Source of the DNA: Sphingobacterium sp. SGG-5
Lineage (GTDB): Bacteria > Bacteroidota > Bacteroidia > Sphingobacteriales > Sphingobacteriaceae
NCBI RefSeq assembly: GCF_011043525.1
Contig: NZ_JAAKGO010000010.1
Span: forward strand, 62,001-126,000
Direction of reading: 5' to 3'
DNA: 64,000 nucleotides
The notes beneath the pieces were generated by a model, which ran no database searches, was not told the DNA's origin, and saw only the letters and a list, made by a program, of their open reading frames with translations. The position numbers were made by a program, and so were the translations under genes. Shown here piece by piece: positions 44,056 through 52,748 of this stretch; the stretch's first letter is position 1; the number at the start of each line of letters is the position of its first letter.

Positions 44056-45461
44056 ACAGACAATTTTGGTAATGTAATTTTAAAAGTCGATCCTGCTCCC
44101 GGTTTACTTTGCACGGCGATACTTCCACTATGTTTATCAACGATGAGTCGCACATAAGACAACCCCAACCCAAATCCCTTCACAGGATGTAAATTTCCTG
44201 CTGGGACCCGAAAAAACATATCAAATATATCATTTTTGTATTTTTCTGCAATTCCCAGCCCATGATCTTTAACGGTAACCGTTATTTTATCTTCCGTCTC
44301 TTGGATATGAACGATGATATCTACTTCTTCGGGTGAATATTTTATAGCATTGTCCAACAGGTTGCTGAATACATTTTTGATATGCGAGCGATCGCCAAAA
44401 TAAGATATAGGATTATCGGCAATCAAATCAATTGACATCTGTTTAGGACAACTCAGCCTTGCCGTATCTATGCATTGCTGCATCAAAAGGGTAAGATCGA
44501 ATTTTACCTTATCCAATACAAGGTTATGGACACCATCCATATCCAACTGCAATACGCGTTCGATCAATCTTGACAGATGTTCCAGTTCTCGGTGGGATAT
44601 GGCCAGATACCGGGCCATTTTCTCCTTGTCATCCCTGGCACCATAACGCTGCACGGCTTCAATGGCTGCCATGACCGTGGCTACGGGCGTCTTGAGCTCA
44701 TGCGTCATATTATTGACGAAAGATTTCCGCAAGACGGCCATCTTATTTTGTCTATTGATGGTGTAAAGTAGGTAGCCGAATATGGCTATCAACGCCAGGA
44801 TCAATATAGCGGACATAGTCGCCTGTAGTGCCATTCGCCATATCACGTCGATAAAAGGCCGTTTGATGGTCGCAAATAACAGCAGATTTTCGTCCGGATT
44901 GATTAATATAGGTCGTGTCTGGATATCTCCATCGGGCATAACCTCATACCGTCTACGCCCAACTCCAACCGTATCGTCGTCGACCGTTACCATATTGACA
45001 TTCACTTTGGCGATCATACCTTTCACCTTAAGAGATGTATCAAGCTGTGCGGCAATTTCCGCCCGGTCGCTTTCACCAAAATCCAAATTCTGTAACATGA
45101 AAAAAGGTGTCCTTCCCTTTTCACGGCCTTTAAATCGCTTACTCCAATACCCTTTTCTTTCATTGCGCAAGCTATCCCACACTGTTTTTAGCTTCTGCTG
45201 ATCGACATTTGGATAATATTTATGTACTTCTGTAATGAAGACTGTTCCGTCCCGATCGAAGGGTCGGCTATTATTTTCTTTTATCCTTTCTTCGGACTGT
45301 AGGTAAGACTGAACGGTATTAAACAGAGATCTTTCCACGTCAGATACAAGAGCCTCTTGTTTGGTTTTGTAAATACCATATAACCATATGGATATGACGA
45401 CGACGATTCCAAGCCATATCAGTACGATCAGTGCTGTCAGTATTTTATACTTTTTTAACAT
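44052..45461 (-). CDS. Sensor histidine kinase, partner of the adjacent response regulator
   Basis: 469-residue membrane kinase. TM1 about 9-30, an extracytoplasmic sensor region about 31-205, TM2 about 212-234, then HisKA with phospho-acceptor His254 (NNMTHELKTPVATVM), and an HATPase domain with N box (FSNLLDNAIKYSPEE), G1 (VKDHGLGIAEKY) and G2 (VKGFGLGLSYVR). No HAMP is evident between TM2 and HisKA. An exact TANNTTTG box (minus strand, 45477-45470) ends 8 bases before its ATG, suggesting a very short leader. The signal sensed is not visible. Confidence 0.95.
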   Translation of the reverse strand: MLKKYKILTALIVLIWLGIVVVISIWLYGIYKTKQEALVSDVERSLFNTVQSYLQSEERIKENNSRPFDRDGTVFITEVHKYYPNVDQQKLKTVWDSLRNERKGYWSKRFKGREKGRTPFFMLQNLDFGESDRAEIAAQLDTSLKVKGMIAKVNVNMVTVDDDTVGVGRRRYEVMPDGDIQTRPILINPDENLLLFATIKRPFIDVIWRMALQATMSAILILALIAIFGYLLYTINRQNKMAVLRKSFVNNMTHELKTPVATVMAAIEAVQRYGARDDKEKMARYLAISHRELEHLSRLIERVLQLDMDGVHNLVLDKVKFDLTLLMQQCIDTARLSCPKQMSIDLIADNPISYFGDRSHIKNVFSNLLDNAIKYSPEEVDIIVHIQETEDKITVTVKDHGLGIAEKYKNDIFDMFFRVPAGNLHPVKGFGLGLSYVRLIVDKHSGSIAVQSKPGAGSTFKITLPKLSV

Positions 45462-45553
45462 GATTAAAACAAATTTAAATTGTTAGATTTGCACCGCGCA
45501 CTGTTTTAGTGACTTTTAACATATTATAACACATATTAACAGTGTGGATTAAC

Positions 45554-45561
45554 TACATTTG
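45554..45561 (+). promoter_or_regulatory. -7 promoter box of the DUF4270-kelch operon
   Basis: TACATTTG is an exact TANNTTTG box 16 bases before the ATG at 45578. The region upstream is shared with the divergent kinase gene. Confidence 0.4.
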
Positions 45562-45577
45562 CAGATAGCAAAAATTT

Positions 45578-46948
45578 ATGAAGCAATTAACACGACTTAG
45601 CTATATTCTGTTTTCTTTCTTAGGGCTTTTGGTTCTTACCTTCAGTAGCTGTAATAAGGAGATGGGTATGTCGCTCGGTAATCCGGATGAAAATCTGAGT
45701 GTCACCTTGGTGGATTCGCTTTCTATAAGTACATCGACAGTACAGCTGGAATACCTCCCTACGGCTAATACGGGTGTCTTGCTGGTAGGTAAAACTAACC
45801 AACCTGTTATTGGCGAAACAATTGCTTCGACCTATTTCAGACTAGCATTAACCTCCTTTACGAATGATATTCCAGAAAATGCCGAATTTGAGTCTGTTGA
45901 CTTAGTCTTAACCCCACATGCGTCAAAATACTACTATGGAGATACCTTGCAGCCTCAGACATTCCATGTACATGAGGTGACGGAAACCATAGAGACAAAA
46001 ACTATCCCTACTATACCGGGCATCGTTAACACACCGGTATATGTAACGGGGGCTACCATCTTTTCGGATCAGGAGTTTGGTTATGACGCAATCGCATTGG
46101 GGACTTTAGCTTTCAATCCCCGGGTAAATTCTGGAGATACCATTCGCATTCCCTTGGATTATGCTTTTGGAGAAGATTTATTCGAGAAAATTCAATCGGG
46201 AGACCCCGCCGTGTTATCGAACGATAACTTTCAACGATATCTAAAAGGGCTGGTGGTCGTACCGGATGTGGATAATACGGCTATACTCGGACTAAATGAT
46301 ACCGTATATGTAAACCTGAACTACACCTATCCTGGAAGTGATGGTTTTACTAAAACGGGTAAGAAGACGATAACAACGGGCTCCAGCGCTTATCAATACA
46401 ACAACATCGAGTACGATAGATCAGGAACCGCTTTTGAGGCATTGGATCGGGACAATAGGGAACTGAAAAGTAGCAGTACCAACGGCGATATTTTTCTTCA
46501 GGCAGGGGCAGGGGTTGTAGCAAAATTGGAGTTTACTTCGTTAAGACAGTTTTTAAACGAGCCTAATATGGCCATTAACAAGATTGAATTGGAAATAGAG
46601 ACTACAGGATATAATTACGGTGTTTTTCCAAACCCCAATGCCTTGATGCTGTTCATCGCCAATAAGTATACGGGTGTTCCTATTTCGTTCGTTCGTTCGC
46701 CGCTATCGACGAGTATTCAGACGGCCACGATGGTTCCGGGAGATGCCTTCGGGAAAAAGACGAAATACACTTTTAATCTGATCGACTATATAAAAACGAT
46801 TAATGATGCAGCTTATGCCGAAACGTGTTTATATCTTGCGGCCTCTTCTCCTAGTCTGTTCGGAACAACAGATATGGCAGTGATTGCGAAAGATGAATTT
46901 AATCAACCCAAAATAAAATTAAACATTCTATATACTAAATTTAAATAA
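45578..46948 (+). CDS. DUF4270-family lipoprotein
   Basis: 456-residue lipoprotein with lipobox-type end (LTFSSC, Cys about residue 25) followed by NKEMGMSLGNPDENLSVTLV. The pattern of repeated beta strands (FRLALTSFTNDIPENAEFES, VDLVLTPHASKYYYGDTL) and the C-terminal DEFNQPKIKLNILYTKF are as I recall DUF4270, a Bacteroidota-specific family of unknown function, probably on the cell surface. It is followed 3 bases later by a kelch-repeat lipoprotein gene; this pairing is common in the phylum, from memory. Length is normal. Confidence 0.8.
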   Translation: MKQLTRLSYILFSFLGLLVLTFSSCNKEMGMSLGNPDENLSVTLVDSLSISTSTVQLEYLPTANTGVLLVGKTNQPVIGETIASTYFRLALTSFTNDIPENAEFESVDLVLTPHASKYYYGDTLQPQTFHVHEVTETIETKTIPTIPGIVNTPVYVTGATIFSDQEFGYDAIALGTLAFNPRVNSGDTIRIPLDYAFGEDLFEKIQSGDPAVLSNDNFQRYLKGLVVVPDVDNTAILGLNDTVYVNLNYTYPGSDGFTKTGKKTITTGSSAYQYNNIEYDRSGTAFEALDRDNRELKSSSTNGDIFLQAGAGVVAKLEFTSLRQFLNEPNMAINKIELEIETTGYNYGVFPNPNALMLFIANKYTGVPISFVRSPLSTSIQTATMVPGDAFGKKTKYTFNLIDYIKTINDAAYAETCLYLAASSPSLFGTTDMAVIAKDEFNQPKIKLNILYTKFK

Positions 46949-46951
46949 TTT

Positions 46952-47950
46952 ATGAACAAGAAAAATTGGCTATTTCTTTTTTTAGCCTGTGCGTTTACTT
47001 TGACGTTCAATGCATGTAAGAAAAGTGAGGATACGGACTCCACAACGGATACGGGACCTACAGAATGGGTAAAGTCTACTGTCTTTACTGGGGACCCAAG
47101 AAGCAATGCAGCCTCTTTCCAGATTGGAGAGACAGGCTATATCGTAGGTGGTCTACTTAAAAATAACACGGCATTAAAGGATGCCTGGTCTTTCTCTGAT
47201 GCACAATGGACTTCTATTGCTGAGTTTCCGGGTGAAGCACGCTATAGTGCGGTAGGCTTCTCCGTAGATGGTAAAGGATATGTGGGCTTGGGCCACAACG
47301 GCACTGATGCATTGAGTGATTTTTGGGAATACGATCCATCAGATGATACTTGGACAGAACTTACAGAAACACTCCCAACGAACGCAGCTCGTTCCGGTGC
47401 TGTAGCTTTTGCTTTGAATGGTCATGGGTATGTTGGATTAGGCGCAACGGCAAACGCCAAAAATTTAAGTGATTTCTACGAATTTGACCCTGCCGACGGG
47501 AGCTGGACTCCAGTACCTGCTCAGTTCAAGTCAAAACGTGTAAATGCTTTCGCTTTTGTTATTGGCAGTAAAGCATATATCGGTGGAGGATTTGACAATA
47601 GCCAGTATCCAGATGATTTCTATTCTTTCGACGGCGAAAACTGGAAGGAATTGAATACCATCAACAGGAATGATGACAGCTACACGTATGACGTTACGCG
47701 CCAAAGTGCTGCCGCATTTGCTATCGGCGATTATGGTTATGTCGCTGTTGGTAACAAAGGCGTTGCATTAGGTACGGTTTGGAAATATGAGCCGGCTTCG
47801 GATAGCTGGACAAACAAACATCAAGTATTCCAAGGTTCGTACCGTGATGGTGCTGTAGCATTCTCAATTGGTGGAAAAGGTTATGTCGCAACAGGAAAGA
47901 ATAACACAGCTAGATATGACGACAACTGGGTGTTTACGCCAGTACGCTAG
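46952..47950 (+). CDS. Kelch-repeat beta-propeller lipoprotein
   Basis: 332-residue predicted surface or periplasmic lipoprotein (lipobox FNAC, Cys about residue 21). The body is a set of kelch units with recurring G-Y-V-G and W-x-Y-D/E-P elements: ETGYIVGG, KGYVGLG, DFWEYDPSDDTWTEL, HGYVGLGATANAK, DFYEFDPADGSWTPV, KAYIGGG and YGYVAVG. About six blades, enough for a closed propeller. It forms a two-gene operon with the DUF4270 gene and ends before a strong bidirectional terminator. Binding role presumed; no enzymatic site. Confidence 0.88.
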   Translation: MNKKNWLFLFLACAFTLTFNACKKSEDTDSTTDTGPTEWVKSTVFTGDPRSNAASFQIGETGYIVGGLLKNNTALKDAWSFSDAQWTSIAEFPGEARYSAVGFSVDGKGYVGLGHNGTDALSDFWEYDPSDDTWTELTETLPTNAARSGAVAFALNGHGYVGLGATANAKNLSDFYEFDPADGSWTPVPAQFKSKRVNAFAFVIGSKAYIGGGFDNSQYPDDFYSFDGENWKELNTINRNDDSYTYDVTRQSAAAFAIGDYGYVAVGNKGVALGTVWKYEPASDSWTNKHQVFQGSYRDGAVAFSIGGKGYVATGKNNTARYDDNWVFTPVR

Positions 47951-47970
47951 TCGACAGATAGTATTATACA

Positions 47971-48011
47971 AAAAGAGAGCGGCTTTGAAAATTTCAAAGC
48001 CGCTCTCTTTT
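47971..48011. terminator. Bidirectional intrinsic terminator
   Basis: A perfect 20-bp inverted repeat around a single central A (47991): left arm 47971-47990 starting AAAAGAGAGCGGC, right arm 47992-48011 ending in CTCTCTTTT. A-run before and T-run after give U-tracts in both directions. It lies between the kelch gene (+) and asd (-), which are convergent. Confidence 0.92.
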
Positions 48012-48030
48012 TCATATAATCCGTACTCGA

Positions 48031-49020
48031 CTAAATAAGGGATTTCTTATTCAACAATTCAGCCACTTGTACTGCATTTGTCGCTGCTCCCTTTCTTAGG
48101 TTGTCGGCTACAATCCACAGGTTGACCGTATTCGGCTGTGTCTCATCTCTACGAATACGACCGACGAATACCTCGTCTTTACCATGTGCATCTTTTGGCA
48201 TCGGGTATTCGAGATTAGCAGGATTGTCGACAACAACAAGCCCTTCCTGGCTTCCCAACACTTGGCGAAGTTCATCCAGATCGAAATCATGCTCAAATTC
48301 AATGTTCACCGACTCGGAATGCCCACCTATCACCGGAATACGCACTGTCGTCGCTGTGACCTTAATGCTGTCATCTTGCATGATCTTATTCGTCTCTAAG
48401 ATCATCTTCATCTCTTCTTTCGTATATCCATTGTCCTGGAATACGTCAATATGTGGGATAACATTCAGATCAATCGGATAAGGATATGCTTTCTCTCCCT
48501 CTACTCCTGCCCGTTCGTCGTTCAACTGCTGTACGGCCTTAACACCTGTACCCGTGACCGACTGATAGGTAGAAACAACAACACGTTTGATTTTATATTT
48601 GTCATGCAAAGGCTTCAACACGACGACCATCTGAACGGTCGAACAGTTGGGATTTGCAATGATTTTGTCTTCTGCGGTTAATACATCGCCATTTACCTCG
48701 GGTACGACGAGCTTTTTTGTCGGATCCATCCGCCAAGCCGATGAATTGTCGATGACAGTAATTCCTGCCTCTGCAAACAAAGGAGCATATGCTGTCGAAG
48801 TACCTCCCCCAGCAGAGAATAACGCAACATCCGGTTTCATGGCAATAGCTTCCGTAGGAGTAACAACCTTGAACTTCTTTCCTTTAAACTCGATTTCTTT
48901 TCCCTTGCTACGTTCTGACGCAACAGGAATTAATTCGGTTACTGGGAAATTACGTTCCGCTAATACATTCAACATTTCTGACCCGACAAGACCTGTCGCG
49001 CCTACTACTGCTACTTTCAT
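48031..49020 (-). CDS. asd: Aspartate-semialdehyde dehydrogenase
   Basis: NADPH-dependent reduction of aspartyl phosphate to aspartate semialdehyde, on the path to lysine, diaminopimelate, threonine and methionine. The 329-residue product shows KVAVVGATGLVGSEMLNVL at the N-terminus, FSAGGGTSTAYAP, the catalytic cysteine in NPNCSTVQMVV, the QSVTGTGVKAVQQL loop, and the conserved His in PVIGGHSESVNIEFE. Standard length. Single gene with its own promoter about 55 bases upstream and a shared terminator. Confidence 0.97.
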   Translation of the reverse strand: MKVAVVGATGLVGSEMLNVLAERNFPVTELIPVASERSKGKEIEFKGKKFKVVTPTEAIAMKPDVALFSAGGGTSTAYAPLFAEAGITVIDNSSAWRMDPTKKLVVPEVNGDVLTAEDKIIANPNCSTVQMVVVLKPLHDKYKIKRVVVSTYQSVTGTGVKAVQQLNDERAGVEGEKAYPYPIDLNVIPHIDVFQDNGYTKEEMKMILETNKIMQDDSIKVTATTVRIPVIGGHSESVNIEFEHDFDLDELRQVLGSQEGLVVVDNPANLEYPMPKDAHGKDEVFVGRIRRDETQPNTVNLWIVADNLRKGAATNAVQVAELLNKKSLI

Positions 49021-49074
49021 TGTACTAAAATTAATTTAAAATTCATTTTTACTTTTTACTCCTTTATGAGATGC

Positions 49075-49082
49075 CAAACATA
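49075..49082 (-). promoter_or_regulatory. -7 promoter box of asd in a 316-base gap
   Basis: Minus strand TATGTTTG, exact TANNTTTG, would start asd transcription about 50 bases before its ATG. A second exact box, TAAATTTG, is at 49091-49084. The rest of the A/T-rich gap 49021-49336 shows no gene or strong hairpin. Confidence 0.45.
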
Positions 49083-49324
49083 GCAAATTTATCGGTTCAT
49101 TATTGCATTATTTTGAAAATTTTTAAAATAATAACACCATTTTGACTTTAATACTGTCAGATTAAGTGATTTTTTTATGATTTTGTCAATAATCAATTAA
49201 TAACTTCTGTCATTTAGAGATAAGAATTTTGACGACCTAAGCTCCCGAGTAAAATGACGCCCTATGTTATCTGTATAAAAATTATATCTAAACAATATTA
49301 ATTTTATTTTTAAAGAAATTTTAT

Positions 49325-49332
49325 TATTTTTG
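49325..49332 (+). promoter_or_regulatory. -7 promoter box of the lamin-tail gene (near-leaderless)
   Basis: TATTTTTG is an exact TANNTTTG box ending 4 bases before the ATG at 49337. Confidence 0.4.
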
Positions 49333-49336
49333 ATAT

Positions 49337-50251
49337 ATGAAAATTCTATACATATTAAGTCACCTTTCTATATCTACTGTCGTCTGTTGCATAGCCTGTT
49401 TTTGGCCCATGTCGTTTCTAATGGCTCAAACGGATGTTATTATCAATGAAGTTCTTTTTAATCCGGTGAAAGGCGGTGTAGACTTTGTGGAAATATACAA
49501 CCGAAGTGGACATCCCATCAACCTGCAGCATTGGAAGTTAGGCAAGTACCCAATCAGCAGTGAGGTTCTTCTTTTAGAAGCGGGGCAATATCTGGCACTA
49601 ACAACCGACCCAAACGCTTTATATAGACAATATAAAAAAGGAGAAAATCAATGTATCCATGCCATGGATCGTTTACCTGCGTATCCAAATGAACAAGGGG
49701 CAGTCACGTTATTTTCTCCGGAAGGAAGAATGGATTCACTGTACTACTATGCAGGGATGCACATGCCTCTTCTCAAGAATACAAAAGGAATTTCACTCGA
49801 AAGGCTATCTCCGGACGAACCGACCAATAGCCCAGATAATTTTCTTTCTGCGTCAACATGGAGCGGAGGGGCGACTCCTGGATATAAAAATTCCATACAA
49901 AAAGATATACTCCGCAAAAAAAATAACTTTTTTTTGACCTCAAAAACTGTCTCGCCCAATCAGGACGGATTTGAAGATTTTTTGGAGATAAATTATGAAT
50001 TTTCACAGCCGGATTACCAGATGAGCGTCTCTATCTTTGCTGAAAATGGTCGACCAGTCAACCGATTGATTCGGCATCAAAGTGCAGGTTCATCGGGGAA
50101 AATCATCTGGGATTGTCGAGGTGAAAATGGTGTCGTAGCTCCTAACGGTATTTACATTTTTCTAACTGAAATTTATAACGGGAAAGGTGACAGAGAGCTT
50201 TATAAGGGTGCTTTTGTGATTGCCGGAGCACCATTATCTATTGACAAATAG
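49337..50251 (+). CDS. Exported lamin-tail-domain protein with C-terminal Ig-like (FlgD/CHU type) domain
   Basis: 304 residues with an N-terminal signal peptide (about 1-31, ending LMAQ). The first domain (about 33-150) is a lamin-tail domain: VIINEVLFNPVKGGVDFVEI, NLQHWKLGKYP, LTTDPNAL. The C-terminal domain (about 200-300) has VSPNQDGFEDFLEINYEF, MSVSIFAENGRPVNRLI, IIWDCRGENG and APNGIYIFLTEIY, the FlgD-Ig-like/gliding-motility C-terminal pattern used in many exported Bacteroidota proteins. Function unknown; adhesion or surface binding is likely. The lamin-tail domain has a distant resemblance to the domain shared by the genes at 4258 and 5924. Confidence 0.85.
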   Translation: MKILYILSHLSISTVVCCIACFWPMSFLMAQTDVIINEVLFNPVKGGVDFVEIYNRSGHPINLQHWKLGKYPISSEVLLLEAGQYLALTTDPNALYRQYKKGENQCIHAMDRLPAYPNEQGAVTLFSPEGRMDSLYYYAGMHMPLLKNTKGISLERLSPDEPTNSPDNFLSASTWSGGATPGYKNSIQKDILRKKNNFFLTSKTVSPNQDGFEDFLEINYEFSQPDYQMSVSIFAENGRPVNRLIRHQSAGSSGKIIWDCRGENGVVAPNGIYIFLTEIYNGKGDRELYKGAFVIAGAPLSIDK

Positions 50252-50264
50252 AAATGAAATAGCC

Positions 50265-50272
50265 TATCTTTG
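50265..50272 (+). promoter_or_regulatory. -7 promoter box of the threonine dehydrogenase gene (near-leaderless)
   Basis: TATCTTTG, exact TANNTTTG, ends 5 bases before the ATG at 50278; ATTG at 50240-50243 gives a -33-like element with a 21-base spacer. Confidence 0.45.
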
Positions 50273-50277
50273 CCTCT

Positions 50278-51228
50278 ATGAAAGAGACAATACTAATCAT
50301 TGGATCAAATGGCCAGATCGGAACCGAATTAGCTATAGCTTTACGTAAGAAATTCGGCGCTTCCAGCGTGATTACTTCGGACATCAGAAAGCCGGAAAAT
50401 CTTCAAAGCGACGAAATATTCGAACAGGTTAACGTATTGGATAAGGAGGGGCTGAAATCACTTTTTGTGAAACACCAACCGACGCAAATCTATTTGTTAG
50501 CAGCCATGCTTTCAGCTGTAGGAGAACAGTATCCTCAAAAGGCCTGGGATCTGAATATGAATGGTCTCCTGAATGTATTGGATCTTTGTCTGGTCCTGGG
50601 GATAAAGAAAGTCTTCTGGCCAAGCTCCATTGCCGTGTTCGGGCCACATTCTCCAAAATCAGATACTCCGCAGCATTGTATTATGGACCCCAATAGTATT
50701 TATGGCATAAGTAAATTGGCGGGTGAAAGGTTGTGCGAATATTACCATACGAAATACGGGCTGGATATTCGCAGTATACGTTATCCGGGAGTAATCTCCT
50801 GGAAAACCGTTCCGGGTGGTGGAACAACGGATTATGCGGTTCACATTTTTTTTGAAGCGCTGGCCAAAGGCCAATATAGCTCTTTCCTTTCGGCAGATAC
50901 AGCCCTACCGATGATGTACATGGAAGATGCGGTCCGTGCAACGATACAGTTAATGGATGCTCCCAGCGAAAATATTACCATACGTTCCAGCTATAATTTA
51001 GCAGGAGTTTCATTCACTCCGGCGATGTTGGCCCAAGAAATTAAAAAAATTCTTCCTAATTTTGAGATGTCTTACATCGAAGGAGATCCACGACAAGCTA
51101 TAGCGGACTCATGGCCGCAAAGCATCAATGACGAATATGCCCGTAAGGATTGGAATTGGTCTTTAACGTTTGATCTACCCACGATGACGAAAGATATGAT
51201 TGATAATCTTAAAAATAAACAGGCATAA
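50278..51228 (+). CDS. L-threonine 3-dehydrogenase, short-chain (epimerase-like) type
   Basis: Oxidises threonine to 2-amino-3-ketobutyrate with NAD. The 316-residue product belongs to the extended SDR superfamily: nucleotide motif IIGSNGQIGTELA, the AAMLSAVGEQ segment, and catalytic Tyr-x-x-x-Lys in NSIYGISKLAGE. The block RYPGVISWKTVPGGGTTDYA followed by FLSADTALPMMYMEDAVRAT is specific to SDR-type threonine dehydrogenases rather than sugar epimerases. The companion lyase gene (kbl) is not adjacent. yebC follows after 3 bases and may be co-transcribed. Confidence 0.93.
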   Translation: MKETILIIGSNGQIGTELAIALRKKFGASSVITSDIRKPENLQSDEIFEQVNVLDKEGLKSLFVKHQPTQIYLLAAMLSAVGEQYPQKAWDLNMNGLLNVLDLCLVLGIKKVFWPSSIAVFGPHSPKSDTPQHCIMDPNSIYGISKLAGERLCEYYHTKYGLDIRSIRYPGVISWKTVPGGGTTDYAVHIFFEALAKGQYSSFLSADTALPMMYMEDAVRATIQLMDAPSENITIRSSYNLAGVSFTPAMLAQEIKKILPNFEMSYIEGDPRQAIADSWPQSINDEYARKDWNWSLTFDLPTMTKDMIDNLKNKQA

Positions 51229-51231
51229 ACA

Positions 51232-51957
51232 ATGGGTAGAGCTTTTGAATTCAGGAAAGAAAGAAAATTTAAACGCTGGGCCAAAATGGCGGTCCAGTTC
51301 ACGCGTTTAGGAAAAGAAATCGCAATAGCGGTAAAAGAAGGTGGCCCTCACCCGGAAAACAATTCCCGTCTACGCACAGCTATACAAAATGCCAAAGCGG
51401 TCAATATGCCAAAAGACCGGGTAGAAGCAGCGATAAAAAGAGCATCGGAGAAAGACGCGAAAGGATATGAGGAATATGTATATGAAGGTTACGGCCCACA
51501 TGGTGTACCGGTACTTATCGAAACCGCGACAGACAACACAAACCGTACTGTAGCAAATATCCGTAGTTATTTCACAAAAGCGGGCGGATCGCTGGGGAAA
51601 ACTGGATCCCTAGATTTTATTTTTCAACGGAAGTCTATCTTTCGTTTTCCGGCAAATGACGGGATCGACATGGACGAACTGGAGCTAGAGCTGATTGATG
51701 GAGGTTTGGAGGAGTTATATGTAGAGGCAGACGAAGAAGGGAACGATCAGGTCGTCGTCCAAACTTCATTTGAAGATTTTGGAAATATGCAACGTCTTCT
51801 GGAGGAAAAGGGCGTAGAGACAACTTCCGCAAAGTTGGAGCGCATTGCGTTATCTCACACCCCTCTAAGTGAAGAGCAGGCAGCTGATGTATTGAAAATG
51901 GTCGACAAGATCGAAGAAGACGACGACGTCCAGGCCGTGTACCATAATATGGAGTAA
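51232..51957 (+). CDS. yebC: YebC/PmpR-family regulatory protein
   Basis: 241-residue conserved protein related to TACO1, which acts as a transcriptional regulator and/or helps ribosomes through proline stretches. N-terminal GRAFEFRKERKFKRWAKMAV with FTRLGKEIAIAVKEGG, then NMPKDRVEAAIKRA, the YEGYGPHGVPVLIE block, NRTVANIRSYFTKAGG and DFIFQRK are characteristic. The C-terminal domain has VVQTSFEDFGNMQRLLEEKG. Full length. It is 3 bases from the threonine dehydrogenase stop. Confidence 0.95.
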   Translation: MGRAFEFRKERKFKRWAKMAVQFTRLGKEIAIAVKEGGPHPENNSRLRTAIQNAKAVNMPKDRVEAAIKRASEKDAKGYEEYVYEGYGPHGVPVLIETATDNTNRTVANIRSYFTKAGGSLGKTGSLDFIFQRKSIFRFPANDGIDMDELELELIDGGLEELYVEADEEGNDQVVVQTSFEDFGNMQRLLEEKGVETTSAKLERIALSHTPLSEEQAADVLKMVDKIEEDDDVQAVYHNME

Positions 51958-51991
51958 TAGTAATATAAAGCAATTTTGCCTATGTTTGTAT

Positions 51992-52735
51992 ATGGTGACT
52001 TTTGAGGATTTTTTTGCAAAGAAGAAAATAGACCTTCAAGCGCTACAGCGTGATAAGCCGGAACTATATACAGAGTTCCATTCGCATTATTATGCTATGG
52101 GTGAAAAAAGTTTTGACCATACCAAAAAGTTCTGGTTCAACAGGCTGCGGAAGAGCTACAAATTAAATGAGCCCGAACTAACTGTAGAGAAAACAGATAG
52201 TACCGCAAAACCAACATCTGTATCGGCTTCGTTGGGCTTCAAGTCCAAATTTAAAACGAATACTCCACCGGCGACGCCAGAAAACGCAAATGTGGAGACC
52301 GAGAAGGAACCAACGGCATCTACCCAAGAGAATAAACCTACTGGCTTCAAGCCACGATTCAAAGCTGGGGTAACAAAAACCGCAGATCCAGGCTCCAAAA
52401 CTCCACCGGAGACGTCTACAACCGAAGAAAACACGAGCAAACCGGCGGGGTTCAAGCCACGATTCAAAACGGGAGTGACAAAAACAGAAAATACAAACTC
52501 TAATACACCACAGCAGACAACACCTATTGATCAGGAAGTCTCTAATAAACCTGCTGGATTTAAACCCCGCTTCAAGGCCGGAGTAACTAAAACTGAGAAT
52601 TCTGCAACAGAAGTAGACACAGATAAAAAATCAGAAGAGCGCTCTCCAACAGAAAATAAACCAACGGGCTTTACGCCAAGATTCAAAACAAAAATAACGA
52701 AAAATGATCAGGGAGATGGCGATTCGTCGGATTAA
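51992..52735 (+). CDS. Uncharacterised protein with five GFKPRFK-type repeats
   Basis: 247 residues from ATG 51992 (a TTG two codons earlier is less likely). The N-terminal 70 residues look folded and mostly helical (FEDFFAKKKIDLQALQRDKP, HSHYYAMGEKSFDHTKKFWF). The remainder is Thr/Pro/Glu/Lys-rich linker carrying a cationic motif five times, with Gly at residues 82, 118, 153, 189 and 226, a period of 35-37. The three middle copies read GFKPRFK(A/T)GVTKT. No signal peptide or membrane segment, so cytoplasmic. I do not recognise a functional family; repeated basic-aromatic motifs in a disordered tail suggest multivalent binding. An exact TATGTTTG box ends 3 bases before the ATG. Confidence 0.75.
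   Translation: MVTFEDFFAKKKIDLQALQRDKPELYTEFHSHYYAMGEKSFDHTKKFWFNRLRKSYKLNEPELTVEKTDSTAKPTSVSASLGFKSKFKTNTPPATPENANVETEKEPTASTQENKPTGFKPRFKAGVTKTADPGSKTPPETSTTEENTSKPAGFKPRFKTGVTKTENTNSNTPQQTTPIDQEVSNKPAGFKPRFKAGVTKTENSATEVDTDKKSEERSPTENKPTGFTPRFKTKITKNDQGDGDSSD
52235..52700 (+). repeat. Five in-gene tandem-like repeats, about 105-111 bp period
   Basis: DNA copies of the GFKPRFK motif begin at about 52235, 52343, 52448, 52556 and 52667. The core GGCTTCAAGCCACGATTCAA type is nearly identical in copies 2 and 3, while copies 4 and 5 are synonymously diverged. Pattern fits stepwise intragenic duplication followed by drift. Confidence 0.7.
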
Positions 52736-52748
52736 TATGTTGATCTAA

